A DNA stretch of 38,065 bases, taken from the NCBI GenBank assembly GCA_030456405.1, contig JAKDNQ010000001.1, positions 1 to 38,065 on the forward strand. Reading direction: 5' to 3'. The DNA is from Nitrospira sp. Its GTDB lineage: Bacteria > Nitrospirota > Nitrospiria > Nitrospirales > Nitrospiraceae. How positions within the stretch are numbered: the stretch's first letter is position 1; each line of letters starts with the position of its first letter. The notes beneath the pieces are model-generated. The model did no database searches. It was not told the DNA's origin and saw only the letters and a list, made by a program, of their open reading frames with translations. The translations under genes and the position numbers were made by a program. Shown in pieces: positions 1 through 7,737 of the stretch.

Positions 1-259
1 CGCGAGAACAACGCGAACCGACCAAGACAAGGAATGCGCCCAGCGCGGCATGGCCGATTCCCGCCACCCACAACAACAGGCCGCCGAGACCCGACGCTGC
101 CGCAGTCCAGAGAAGCACTACGGCTGCCAGCACATTGTATTCGGGTCCATCGACAGTCCGAGCAGCAACGATACCACCGGCGCCGGAACGATCAGCGCCG
201 CCAACCCCACGAGTATTTCAAGACCCCCGGCCAGGGTTCAGCAAGAGTCGCAGCGACAT
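1..259 (-). pseudogene. Broken small membrane-protein gene, copy 1
   Basis: Read on the minus strand from the ATG at 259, the sequence begins MSLRLLL like the copy starting at 1152, but one extra base near codon 8 shifts the frame into a TGA. After the codons for LSMDP the middle of the gene is missing. The frame then continues as a hydrophobic tail (EYNVLAAVVLLWTAAA, then GGLLLWVAGIGHAALGAFLVL) to the window edge. The tail resembles the last membrane helices of a small four-helix membrane protein. Positions 143-259 are nearly identical to 1037-1152. The copies are complementary: this one kept the C-terminal half and the other kept the middle. The family was not identified; the 3' end lies outside the window. 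Confidence 0.7.
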
Positions 260-385
260 CGCGTTTCCTACCCTCAGGGCAGCCAATACTTTCGCACCAC
301 GGCATGCTTCTCCGGTTTAATTTGGGCCGACACATGGCGACGAAGACCTTGCCCGGCGGGTTATCATCAAGCTACAAAGGCCCCG

Positions 386-604
386 ATGTTAGATTGGAAT
401 CAGTGCAGCGCGGTCGAGCGCGTTCCCGGAAAGGTCAGTGGGACCTGGGTGTTCAAGGGAACACGCGTGCCGGTGCGCGCCTTGTTTGAAAATCTTGAGA
501 GTGGAGCCTGTCTTGACGATTTCTTGAAATGGTTTCCTGGTGTTACACACGAGCAAATCGTCGCTGTCTTGACGCACGCCGAACACAGTCTGGTCGAGAC
601 GTAA
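386..604 (+). CDS. DUF433 antitoxin-like protein
   Basis: A 72-residue protein with the DUF433 signature: GTWVFKGTRVPVRALFENL followed by GACLDDFLKWFPGVTHEQI and a short C-terminal helix. In this family the first half forms a small beta unit (typically PVIRGTRIPV) and the second a winged-helix-like DNA-binding unit. DUF433 proteins usually sit immediately upstream of DUF5615 PIN-like proteins and are viewed as VapB-like antitoxins. A DUF5615-like remnant does begin 27 bases downstream. The ATG at 386 fits the usual family length; an in-frame upstream extension from 50 runs through degraded sequence and is unlikely to be real. The gene looks intact although its partner is not, and it sits between two damaged copies of an unrelated membrane-protein gene. 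Confidence 0.75.
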   Translation: MLDWNQCSAVERVPGKVSGTWVFKGTRVPVRALFENLESGACLDDFLKWFPGVTHEQIVAVLTHAEHSLVET

Positions 605-631
605 GCCTGTACCGATAGAAACCCTGACACG

Positions 632-823
632 TTGCGAATTTCCTTCGATCAAGGCACCCCAGTCCCTTTGCGCCGAGGCCTGACCGGTCATACCGTCGCC
701 ACTGCTTTCGAAATGGGATGGTCTGACTTGGACAACGGAGATCTCCTGCGAGCTGCAGAAGGACGATTCGATGTGTTCATCCGCTGGGAGGAGCAAACCC
801 AACAGAGCCGAGCAGATGGTTGA
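632..823 (+). pseudogene. Truncated DUF5615 PIN-like toxin remnant
   Basis: Begins at a TTG with LRISFDQGTPVPLRR and continues with LTGHTVATAFEMGW and NGDLLRAAEGRFDVFI. This matches the N-terminal half of DUF5615 PIN-like proteins (usual pattern: LLDE..P..L...L.GH.V.T....GW..L.NG.LL..A...FDV..T.D.NL). After FDVFI the expected acidic TxDxN segment is replaced by RWEEQTQQ and a stop, so the nuclease-like active-site half is missing. The family is normally about 110-120 residues; this has 63. It is the expected toxin partner of the DUF433 gene just upstream. It is probably inactive, leaving the DUF433 gene as an orphan. Confidence 0.65.
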
Positions 824-858
824 CTTTAGAATAGTCGGGCGTTTACAAAGCCGACAGT

Positions 859-953
859 ATGTTTGGTCGCTGGGTCGAACCGCTGTGGAAGAAGAAGTTT
901 TCCGCGCCGTATGTGCATCTCGTGTTCGGCGCGCGCCAGACCGGCAAGACTTC
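859..953 (+). pseudogene. P-loop fragment of an AAA (DUF4143-type) ATPase
   Basis: From the ATG at 859 the frame reads MFGRWVEPLWKKKF, then VHLVFGARQTGKTS, the typical start of the AAA+DUF4143 ATPases found intact at 28702-29850 and 30039-31214. GARQTGKT is the Walker A loop. Immediately after it the sequence becomes the reverse strand of the membrane-protein copy 2, so only about 32 codons survive. The exact junction (about 930-960) is ambiguous because both sequences can be read across a short GC-rich stretch. Confidence 0.6.
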
Positions 954-1152
954 CGACGTCATAACGGGCTTTGAGACAGGCCAACCCGAGCGCGAACACC
1001 CCAGCGCCGAAGAGCCGGGCCAGGATCGATGCGATGGGGTCCATCGACAGTCCGAACAGCAACGACACCACCGGCGCCGGAACGATCAGCGCCGCCGACC
1101 CCGCGAGTATTTCAAAACCGCCGGCAATTGTCAGTAAGAGTCTTAGCGACAT
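940..1152 (-). pseudogene. Broken small membrane-protein gene, copy 2
   Basis: From the ATG at 1152 (GGAAGGAG upstream gives a good ribosome binding site) the frame reads MSLRLLLTIAGGFEILAGSA, then ALIVPAPVVSLLFG, SILARLFGAGVFALGLACLKAR and YDVGS. These are two to three hydrophobic helices with small residues, as in a four-helix inner-membrane protein of unknown function. The frame remains open to 826, but from about codon 70 it runs into the antisense of the ATPase fragment, so the C-terminal half is lost. Copy 1 at 1-259 keeps that lost half. Confidence 0.65.
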
Positions 1153-1289
1153 CGAACTCCTTCCGTTGGATACAGGCCGTTGCAATTCTCGATGAGCCTC
1201 GGTGCTACCTCAGTCGAGCTGTCGATCGGAGACTCGCAGTCGTAGGTCTTTTGGCACAAGGCTTCAATCCGTTTCGCGCATTGCAACAT
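1143..1289 (-). CDS. Possible small cysteine-rich ORF
   Basis: A 48-residue reading frame from the ATG at 1289 (MLQCAKRIEALCQKTYDC, continuing to CNGLYPTEGVRCR) with five cysteines. Its stop overlaps the start of membrane-protein copy 2, whose ribosome binding site lies inside its 3' end, so the two could once have been translationally coupled. The composition looks protein-like, but no family was recognised and no ribosome binding site is clear. It could be the 3' part of a longer lost gene or chance. Confidence 0.25.
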   Translation of the reverse strand: MLQCAKRIEALCQKTYDCESPIDSSTEVAPRLIENCNGLYPTEGVRCR

Positions 1290-1314
1290 GTAACCGCATA
1301 GGTTAGATTTGGTT

Positions 1315-1611
1315 ATGGGCATGCACAATCCCGCCCATCCGGGTGAAATTCTGAAGGAACTGGTGATTGATCCCTTGGCCTTGTCCGTCACCGACGCGGC
1401 CCACCATCTTGGTGTGAGCCGCAAGACTCTCTCCAAGGTGCTGAACAGGCGTGGAACAGTCACACCGGAAATGGCACTACGGCTTGAAATGACGTTTGGG
1501 AAACCAGATGCAGCGCATTGGCTCAGGCTGCAGAACGCCAATGACCTTTGGCAGACACGGCAACATTCCCGTATGATTCATGTCTCGCCCATTACGGCTC
1601 ATGCAGTCTAG
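1315..1611 (+). CDS. HigA-family antitoxin (XRE helix-turn-helix)
   Basis: The N-terminus [15 protein letters not shown] is the hallmark of HigA-type addiction-module antitoxins. The helix-turn-helix follows ([20 protein letters not shown], then [18 protein letters not shown]). HigA binds the promoter of its own operon and neutralises the HigB mRNA-cleaving toxin. ATG 1315 or 1321 are both possible; TTG 1309 is less likely. No HigB gene was recognised in the 150 bases upstream, where it would normally be, so this looks like an orphan. The TAG stop lies inside a repeat edge (CTAGCAGG at 1608-1615), so the last residues may come from that insertion. Confidence 0.85.
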   Translation: MGMHNPAHPGEILKELVIDPLALSVTDAAHHLGVSRKTLSKVLNRRGTVTPEMALRLEMTFGKPDAAHWLRLQNANDLWQTRQHSRMIHVSPITAHAV

Positions 1612-1636
1612 CAGGATGCTTAGAAAAGTCCGCCAG
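1608..1636 (+). repeat. Left edge of a CTAGCAGG...GTCCGCCAG repeat
   Basis: CTAGCAGG, a variable spacer, AAAAGTCCGCCAG. The same edge begins the longer imperfect-palindromic element at 24484-24612. Only the edge is present here. It provides the stop codon of the HigA-like gene. Confidence 0.5.
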
Positions 1637-1698
1637 TATAAGAAGACCGTTATTGGGGTGCCTGGTTTTTTGGTTGAACGAAGCTAACTGGCCGTTGA

Positions 1699-1884
1699 CA
1701 AAGATTGTCCCGTTGGCGCCTGTTCGCCCAGCCAGGCGTGGGGCTGGTGGGGAGGGACACCTCGTCCCCGTTGGGTCTGGACTGGACGGTGCAAGTCGGC
1801 GTGCGTTGGATGTTCTCGGGCTCGATCTTTGGCGAACGCCTCATAGAAGCGCTCCCGGTGGTGGAGGGCGCTCCAAAAAACTGA
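1699..1884 (+). pseudogene. C-terminal fragment of an unidentified protein
   Basis: A frame open from the stop at 1696 reads RWRLFAQPGVGLVGRDTSSP, then LGLDWTVQVGVRWMFSG and ends at the TGA at 1882. Alternating aromatic and hydrophobic residues near the end suggest the last strands of an outer-membrane beta-barrel, although it does not end in phenylalanine. There is no start codon and no recognised family. The rest of the roughly 400 bases between the HigA-like gene and 2017 shows nothing else that can be supported. Confidence 0.3.
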
Positions 1885-2016
1885 CTGCCACAATGAACAG
1901 TTCGAAAATTCCCATCTTCGTGATGGACCATACGCGCCCTGCTTGGTGCCTGTGCGACATTGCCATCGTGGCGAGGCAATGAAGAGCTTCGCCGCCGCTT
2001 CCTGGCCTGCTTCTTT

Positions 2017-3519
2017 TCACCAATTCCCAAGGTCGATGAGATCGTACTGGAGAACCACGTTCAGTCTGAATGCGTCTGCATTCGCCCCGTCCTTTGTCTG
2101 ATGCTGTCCCCATAATAGCGCCGCGCCGACTTTAAATCCGGCCCCGGGACTATAGATCAGATTGCCTTCCGCATATTGAGTTTTGGCGTAGAGAGTGGTC
2201 GGATTCGTACTGGTTTGAGCGAGATCGGTTGTATTCACCTGGAAGAAGCCATAGGTGGCGGTCGAACGCCATCGGTCCGTCCAGAAGTGTTGGTAGGCCA
2301 CATGCCCACCGTAGGCCGGCAGCGCGACGACCCTTCCCTCTGCTGTCAAGCCGACATCGAGCCCGCTGCCTGACCCCAGATCCTGGATATAGCGAGCTGT
2401 CCCTTCTCCAACACTCGCTTGGAACACGATGTTGTCCTTGCCATACACTTGCGCGCCGCCCGATACCATCCCGCCCCATCCAAAGACCTGCTCTTCGGCC
2501 GTGGCGCCGGCGAACCCGCCGAGGGAACGAAACAGCCAGGCATTCTGAATGTGGAAGTGATTCTGCTGGTAGCGGTACCGTGCGACGAAGTCCGGCAATG
2601 GATTGGTCGCGGTGACGTTCACAGCGCCGGTCGGTGTCGTCACGGTTGCGGGAACTTCCGTCGTCGGTTGTTCGACAGCCGCTGCCAGGATGTTATTCGG
2701 GTTTATCGCATGGGTATATCTGATCTGCGGTTGGAAGCGGGAAATCAAGCCGGTCGGTCCATGGAAATCGACGGTGTCGGGAACCGCATCCACGTCTTTC
2801 CACGTCGAAAAGGTCTGGCCCACCAGCACGTTCAGCCATTGCCCATAAAAATGACGGAGCCTGAAGTTGGGAGTAGAATTCGGGCCATTGTTAAAGTCGT
2901 TCTCGTAGTAAATACGCAGAGGGCCGTACCGAGTGTTGTTGCGCATCTCGATACTGAGCCTCGATGCGGCAACGCTCAGGTTGGAATTGTCGTTCCCAGG
3001 ATTCGGACCGGTGGGAATGGACGGGGGCACAAACTTCGAGGTATTGCCGGCAGGCTGAAAATCATGGATTACATCCGTCCTGGCAAACCCTCCGATCCGG
3101 AACATGCTCTGGGTTCCCGGGATGAGAAAGAATCCCCTGAGTTTCGGATCGAACGGGGCATTATCGAGCCGGGGGTCTGCGTAGGAATCTTGTCGCAGAA
3201 AGCCACGCTCTCGGTTATGTTCGGGAACAGTCGTACTGGTTCCGGCGGTGGGCCGCTGCTGTTCGCCGGTAGGCGGAAGCTTGCCGACTTCGTCAGGAGC
3301 GGCTCCGCGCTCCTTCTTTAGATCTTCCACCGTCCGTTCCAGCGCTCTCAGTCGTTCCTTCAATGCTTCGACCTCGGACGGCTCGGGAAGAGCTTGAGCC
3401 GGTGCGGAATTCTCTTGCGCCCAACTTGGCGCAGCAAAGCTCACAGCGAGCAGCAGGCTGGCGGCAAGAATCGTTTGCGGTTTCCAGAAGCAGTGAGCCC
3501 AACGTCTATCGAAGTGCAC
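2017..3519 (-). CDS. DcaP-like outer-membrane porin (copy 1)
   Basis: A 500-residue protein. The signal peptide (hydrophobic core at about 17-30) ends near PSWA-QE at 33-36. A short coiled coil (about 48-72, VEALKERLRALERTVEDLKK) and a linker rich in Pro, Gly and Thr precede a beta-barrel from about 115 (RGFFLIPGTQSMFRIGGFAR). This coiled coil plus barrel matches the DcaP-like trimeric porins, which take up small, often acidic, organic compounds. The start is GTG at 3519; no in-frame ATG gives a better signal peptide. It is a close paralogue of 4531-6042, with long identical stretches such as NNTRYGPLRIYYENDFNNGP. The alpha-carbonic anhydrase gene lies between them. The substrate is unknown. 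Confidence 0.8.
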   Translation of the reverse strand: MHFDRRWAHCFWKPQTILAASLLLAVSFAAPSWAQENSAPAQALPEPSEVEALKERLRALERTVEDLKKERGAAPDEVGKLPPTGEQQRPTAGTSTTVPEHNRERGFLRQDSYADPRLDNAPFDPKLRGFFLIPGTQSMFRIGGFARTDVIHDFQPAGNTSKFVPPSIPTGPNPGNDNSNLSVAASRLSIEMRNNTRYGPLRIYYENDFNNGPNSTPNFRLRHFYGQWLNVLVGQTFSTWKDVDAVPDTVDFHGPTGLISRFQPQIRYTHAINPNNILAAAVEQPTTEVPATVTTPTGAVNVTATNPLPDFVARYRYQQNHFHIQNAWLFRSLGGFAGATAEEQVFGWGGMVSGGAQVYGKDNIVFQASVGEGTARYIQDLGSGSGLDVGLTAEGRVVALPAYGGHVAYQHFWTDRWRSTATYGFFQVNTTDLAQTSTNPTTLYAKTQYAEGNLIYSPGAGFKVGAALLWGQHQTKDGANADAFRLNVVLQYDLIDLGNW

Positions 3520-3620
3520 CGTTGCCGTCTCGTACAGAGCAGATCAATCCGGCGCCGGGTCAGGACAGCAACGCTGAGACCGTCCTTGACCGTTCTTGAC
3601 GAAGAGCGCCGGGATCAGGC

Positions 3621-4484
3621 TCACCTCGCCTCTTCCACCAGCCGGTCTGTTACGGTCATGCGCTTGTTCAAGGGCTGCACCGGTCGATTGTTCCCCTTGA
3701 TCAATGCCGTAAACATCCCGATCTGCTCGGTCGAAAGCTGAATCGGTGTCGTCATGACGATCCATTTCACGCCTTCCGAACAAGGCGGCGTGGTGAGCGA
3801 CCCCTCATACCGATAACTGGTATTGCTCTTGGGCAAGAGGGCGTCCACGTTGACCTGGACGCCCTCGAAGTGCGATTCGACGCTCTTTTTGGTGGGAAGA
3901 TGTGCCCAGACAGGGTCAAATGCGTTGTTGTGCCGGCCCTGCTCGATGAAGACAGCAACCACGGCCAGCGCTCCAGAAGCCGACTTGTGCACAAAGTGCA
4001 TTTCCATCGGAAACTGTATGCCCTGGACCGTATGTTCGCTGGGGGCATGGAAGTGGTATTGCAGCAGTTCGTAGCTCGTTTCCCCGATAGTCAGCGTATC
4101 CCCCTCCGTATAATTGACTTGGATGGTATGGCCATTATTGATGGCGTCCGCGAAGTGTTCATGATGGACGATTTTCAGTTCAGCCGGTCGGAAACGCCCA
4201 CTCATTGTAGGCAGCGATGCCGGCGAAGTCGTGGCAATGTCGATAGGCGACTGGCTGTGACCCTCAGCGCAAGGTAAAAAGCTTGGGCTCAGTTTCCCCC
4301 AGAACGCAGGTCCTTCTGCGCCTTCGTAAGACCAGTGAGGCGCTTCTGGGTGTGGAGCTGCGGCACGCAGGTTGATGCGCGCAACCGTCCGCTCGATGTT
4401 TTGGACCACTCCTGTACATGCGGTCAAAAGAGCGCCCGCTATGACCATCGCCGTCACGGTGAATGTCTTCACGCTCTCTATCAT
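3621..4484 (-). CDS. Alpha-class carbonic anhydrase, probable lipoprotein
   Basis: A 287-residue zinc enzyme interconverting carbon dioxide and bicarbonate. The N-terminal signal ends in a lipobox (LLTAC, Cys23), so it is probably an envelope lipoprotein facing the periplasm. Family motifs in order: HWSYEG (50-55), GPAFWGKL, C72, QSPIDI (78-83), YHFHAPSEH with zinc ligands His144 and His146, and EMHFVHK with the third ligand His163. TTPPCSEGVKW near the C-terminus carries the partner cysteine of the usual disulfide. All catalytic residues are in place. A strong ribosome binding site (GAGGAGG) precedes ATG 4484. It lies between two DcaP-like porin genes, all on one strand, and may help supply or retain inorganic carbon in the envelope (inference). 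Confidence 0.93.
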   Translation of the reverse strand: MIESVKTFTVTAMVIAGALLTACTGVVQNIERTVARINLRAAAPHPEAPHWSYEGAEGPAFWGKLSPSFLPCAEGHSQSPIDIATTSPASLPTMSGRFRPAELKIVHHEHFADAINNGHTIQVNYTEGDTLTIGETSYELLQYHFHAPSEHTVQGIQFPMEMHFVHKSASGALAVVAVFIEQGRHNNAFDPVWAHLPTKKSVESHFEGVQVNVDALLPKSNTSYRYEGSLTTPPCSEGVKWIVMTTPIQLSTEQIGMFTALIKGNNRPVQPLNKRMTVTDRLVEEAR

Positions 4485-4530
4485 GTCATGTCCTCCTCAC
4501 AGTCTCCGAAGTTGTCCACCATATGCGCCC

Positions 4531-6042
4531 TCAATAATTTCCCAAGTTCACAAGATCGTACTGCAACACAAAATTCAGACGGAATGCGTCTCCGAGAGCG
4601 CCGTCTTTTTCTATATATTGTCCCCATAGCAAGGCCGCACCGATTGTGAATCCATGACCCGGGCTATACATCACATTGCCCTCTGCGTATTGGGTTTGCT
4701 TGAACAGCGGGGCCGGATTGCTGCTGCTTTGTGCCAGATCGGTCGTATTGGCTTGGAGAAACCCATACGTGCCGGTCGAGCGCCATCGTTCAGTCCAGAA
4801 GTGCTGATACGCGACATACGCTCCATAGGCCGGCAGGGCCACCAGTCTTCCCGCGCTGGTCAGGCCTGCGTCGAGTCCCGATCCGGATCCCAGACCGAGG
4901 ATATAGCGAGCGATCCCTTCTCCCCCCGCCACCTGAAATACGATGTTGTCTTTGCCGTACACTCTCGCGCCGGCCGACAGCATGCCACCCCATCCGAAGA
5001 CCTGTTGCTCCCTCGTCGCGCCGACAAATCCGCCAACCGAGCGGAATAGCCATGCCGTTTGGATATGGAATCCGTCTCGTTGATAGCGGTATCGCGTGAC
5101 GAAGTCCGGTACGGGAGATGTTGCCGTCGCGTTCGATGTACCGGTCGGCGTCGTGATGGTCCCGGGAATTGCAGACGAGGGTTGTTCCACGGACATGGCG
5201 ACGATATTCTTTTCGTTGATGCCATAGGTGTACCGGATCTGCGGTTGGAATATGAAGATCGCAGAGTTCGGACCCGCAAAGTCCACCGTGTCGGGAATCG
5301 CATCCGAGTCTTTCCATAACGACCAGGTTTGCCCGACCATCACGTTCGCCCACTGTCCGTAAAAGTGGCGCAGCCTAAACGCATTCGTGGCATTCGGTCC
5401 ATTGTTAAAGTCGTTTTCGTAGTAAATGCGGAGCGGACCGTATCGAGTATTGTTGCGTAGTTCGATACTAAGCCTCGAAGGGGCGACGCTCATGCTGGTG
5501 TTATCGTTTCCCGGATTAGGACCGGTAGGAATGGAAGAGGGAATAAATTTGGACGTATTACCGGCCGGCTCAAAGTCATGGATCACATCCGTCCTCGCGA
5601 ATCCCCCGATCCGGAGCATGCTCTGGGTGCCAGGAATGAGAAAGAATCCCCTGAGTTTCGGGTCGAAAGGAGCGTTATCGAGGCGGGGATCTGCGTAGGA
5701 ATCCTGGCGCAGAAAAGCACGCTCGCGATTATGATCGGGAACCGTCGTGCTGGTTCCGGCAGTGGGCTGCTGCCGGTCACCGGCAGGCGGGGCGTTGCCG
5801 GCCTCACCAGGAGCGGACCCGCGCTCCTTCTTGAGATCCTCCACCGTCTGCTCAAGGGCCTTCACCCGTTCCTTCAGAGCCTCAACACCGGATGATTCAG
5901 GTCCTTGAGTATTCTGAGCCCAAGCAGAAACGTCACATATCCCCGCGAGCAGGAAGCCCATGGCTAACGCCATAAGGCAGGACCGTCGTATGTTCTGATA
6001 ACTAGCACACCTAAGCACAGCGGTCATATGATCGGACTGCAT
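4531..6042 (-). CDS. DcaP-like outer-membrane porin (copy 2)
   Basis: A 503-residue paralogue of the porin at 2017-3519 with the same order: signal peptide (core at about 24-40, cleavage near SAWA-QN), coiled coil (VEALKERVKALEQTVEDLKK), a TAGTSTTVP linker and a barrel starting RGFFLIPGTQSMLRIGGFAR. ATG 6042 is used here; a second ATG five codons later (MTAVLRC) is an equally possible start. The barrels diverge mainly in loop-like segments, for example after TVDF and around the GTITTPTG hairpin. That pattern suggests a duplicated porin with altered specificity. The carbonic anhydrase gene starts 46 bases downstream. Confidence 0.8.
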   Translation of the reverse strand: MQSDHMTAVLRCASYQNIRRSCLMALAMGFLLAGICDVSAWAQNTQGPESSGVEALKERVKALEQTVEDLKKERGSAPGEAGNAPPAGDRQQPTAGTSTTVPDHNRERAFLRQDSYADPRLDNAPFDPKLRGFFLIPGTQSMLRIGGFARTDVIHDFEPAGNTSKFIPSSIPTGPNPGNDNTSMSVAPSRLSIELRNNTRYGPLRIYYENDFNNGPNATNAFRLRHFYGQWANVMVGQTWSLWKDSDAIPDTVDFAGPNSAIFIFQPQIRYTYGINEKNIVAMSVEQPSSAIPGTITTPTGTSNATATSPVPDFVTRYRYQRDGFHIQTAWLFRSVGGFVGATREQQVFGWGGMLSAGARVYGKDNIVFQVAGGEGIARYILGLGSGSGLDAGLTSAGRLVALPAYGAYVAYQHFWTERWRSTGTYGFLQANTTDLAQSSSNPAPLFKQTQYAEGNVMYSPGHGFTIGAALLWGQYIEKDGALGDAFRLNFVLQYDLVNLGNY

Positions 6043-6135
6043 GTGAGTTCATGGCCGTCTTTTCTCCGGCCGAGTTGGGTCGCACAGCGATGCACCACTG
6101 TGCGACCCAGGTCCATCACGTCAGTACGCTCTGCG

Positions 6136-7716
6136 CTACTTATCGCCCACGCCGCGCTGGAGCGACTGCAACACATTGTCGAGCGAGAAACTCCCGGCCT
6201 TCTGGCTGGGCGGGAACTCCCTGAAGGTGGCAAGGAATTGCCCGATGAACTGCTGAGCGGGCACCAGGACGAACGCGCGTTCCGCGCGCCAATGTGAAAA
6301 GTCCCAGCTGTCTTCGTCCGCGCTCTCGAAGGGATCCGAGCGCAGGTTGAAGAGCTTCGGGAAACGCAGCGGCACGAACGGCTCTTGCCACGCGTTGAAC
6401 CCGTGGGCGCGTTGCTCGGCGAACACGATCTTCCATTGGTCGTAGCGCAGGGCCACGAGCGATCCCTCGTCGTTGAAGTAGAACAACTCGTGGCGCGGAC
6501 TCGGCGACTTCCCGGCCAGGGCATCGGTGATGTTGTATCCGTCCAGATGCACCTTGAACGTCTTGTCGCCGACCTGCATGCCTTTCAAGAGCTTTTCCTT
6601 CACGTCCGGGTCGCCGGCCGCCGCCAGAAACGTCGGCAGCATGTCCTCGTGCGCGAAGATGTCGTTGAGAACCGTCCCAGGCTTGATCACGCCGGGCCAG
6701 CGGATGACACAGGGCGCGCGGTATCCGCCTTCCCAATTGGTGTTCTTCTCACCCTTGAACGGCGATGCGCCGCCATCCGGCCAGGATAATTTTTCGGCGC
6801 CGTTGTCGGTGGACCACATCACGATGGTGTTCTCATCGAGACCCAGCTCCTTGAGCTTGTCGAGCAACTGACCGACCATCGCATCGTGCTCGACCATGCC
6901 GTCGGGATACACGCCGAGGCCGGTCTTGCCCTGCGATTCGGGCTTGAGGTGCGTGAAGATATGCATGCGGGTGGCGTTCCACCAGAGGAAGAACGGCTTG
7001 CCTTCCTTCTTCGATTCCTCCATGAAACGCATGGCCTCGCGGGTAAATTCCTCGTCCACCGTTTCCATCCGCTTCCTGGTCAGTGCGCCGGCCGGCTCGA
7101 TCTTCTGCGTGCCGTCCTGGTTGGCCCAACTATGGAGCACGCCGCGCGTCGCAAAGCGCTTCCGCACCTCGGGATTCTTGAAGTAATCCGGATGCTCCGG
7201 TTCCTCCTCAGCGTTGAGGTGGTAAAGTGAACCATAGAATTCATCGAAGCCGTGGGCCGTGGGCAGATGTTCGTCGCGGTCACCGAGGTGGTTTTTCCCG
7301 AACTGGCCGGTCTTGTAACCCTTCGCCTTGAGCAACTCCGCGATGGTCACGTCTCGGGCCTGAAGGCCTTCTTTCGCGCCAGGCAGTCCAACCTTGAGCA
7401 GGCCGGTGCGAAAGCCGACCTGACCGGTGATGAACGCCGCTCGCCCCGCCGTGCAACTCTGCTGGGCGTACCAGTCGGTGAAGAGCGCACCTTCCTTCGC
7501 GATGCGGTCAATATTGGGCGTCTTGTAGCCCATCATGCCCTGATTGTAGGCGCTGACGTTCCAATAGCCGATGTCGTCGCCCCAGAGGACGACGATGTTG
7601 GGCTTCTTGCCTGCCCCGAGCCCTGCCGAGGGGTCGGCTGCATACACCGGCACGGATACGCCGATCAGCATCACCGTGACCATCAATATGAGATTTCGTA
7701 TTGCCCATCGTTTCAT
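6136..7716 (-). CDS. Secreted sulfatase (formylglycine type, 526 aa)
   Basis: Hydrolyses sulfate esters after conversion of its active-site cysteine to formylglycine. The signal peptide ends near VYA-AD (residue 27). The metal-binding aspartates sit in VVLWGDDIGYWN (about 42-53). The modification site is SCTAGRAAFITG with Cys88 (C-x-A-x-R, the alanine variant of the core motif). Further motifs are FGKNHLGD and STDNGAEK, the latter giving the Asp/Asn metal ligands. The length fits AtsA-type arylsulfatases. A strong ribosome binding site (AAGGAGGAG) precedes ATG 7716. A second sulfatase (10024-12462) and a formylglycine-generating enzyme (14672-15826) lie upstream on the same strand. The natural substrate cannot be read from the sequence; some relatives act on choline sulfate or aryl sulfates. 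Confidence 0.92.
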   Translation of the reverse strand: MKRWAIRNLILMVTVMLIGVSVPVYAADPSAGLGAGKKPNIVVLWGDDIGYWNVSAYNQGMMGYKTPNIDRIAKEGALFTDWYAQQSCTAGRAAFITGQVGFRTGLLKVGLPGAKEGLQARDVTIAELLKAKGYKTGQFGKNHLGDRDEHLPTAHGFDEFYGSLYHLNAEEEPEHPDYFKNPEVRKRFATRGVLHSWANQDGTQKIEPAGALTRKRMETVDEEFTREAMRFMEESKKEGKPFFLWWNATRMHIFTHLKPESQGKTGLGVYPDGMVEHDAMVGQLLDKLKELGLDENTIVMWSTDNGAEKLSWPDGGASPFKGEKNTNWEGGYRAPCVIRWPGVIKPGTVLNDIFAHEDMLPTFLAAAGDPDVKEKLLKGMQVGDKTFKVHLDGYNITDALAGKSPSPRHELFYFNDEGSLVALRYDQWKIVFAEQRAHGFNAWQEPFVPLRFPKLFNLRSDPFESADEDSWDFSHWRAERAFVLVPAQQFIGQFLATFREFPPSQKAGSFSLDNVLQSLQRGVGDK

Positions 7717-7737
7717 GGTGCTTCTCCTCCTTAAATT

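Noticed and set aside
1156..1314. HigB toxin upstream of the HigA-like gene
   Set aside because: None of the frames shows HigB features, so the antitoxin is reported as an orphan.
2419..3321. A 300-codon plus-strand frame
   Set aside because: Shadow of the DcaP-like porin gene; the paralogue at 4531-6042 also shows plus-strand frames, which reflects codon bias rather than coding.
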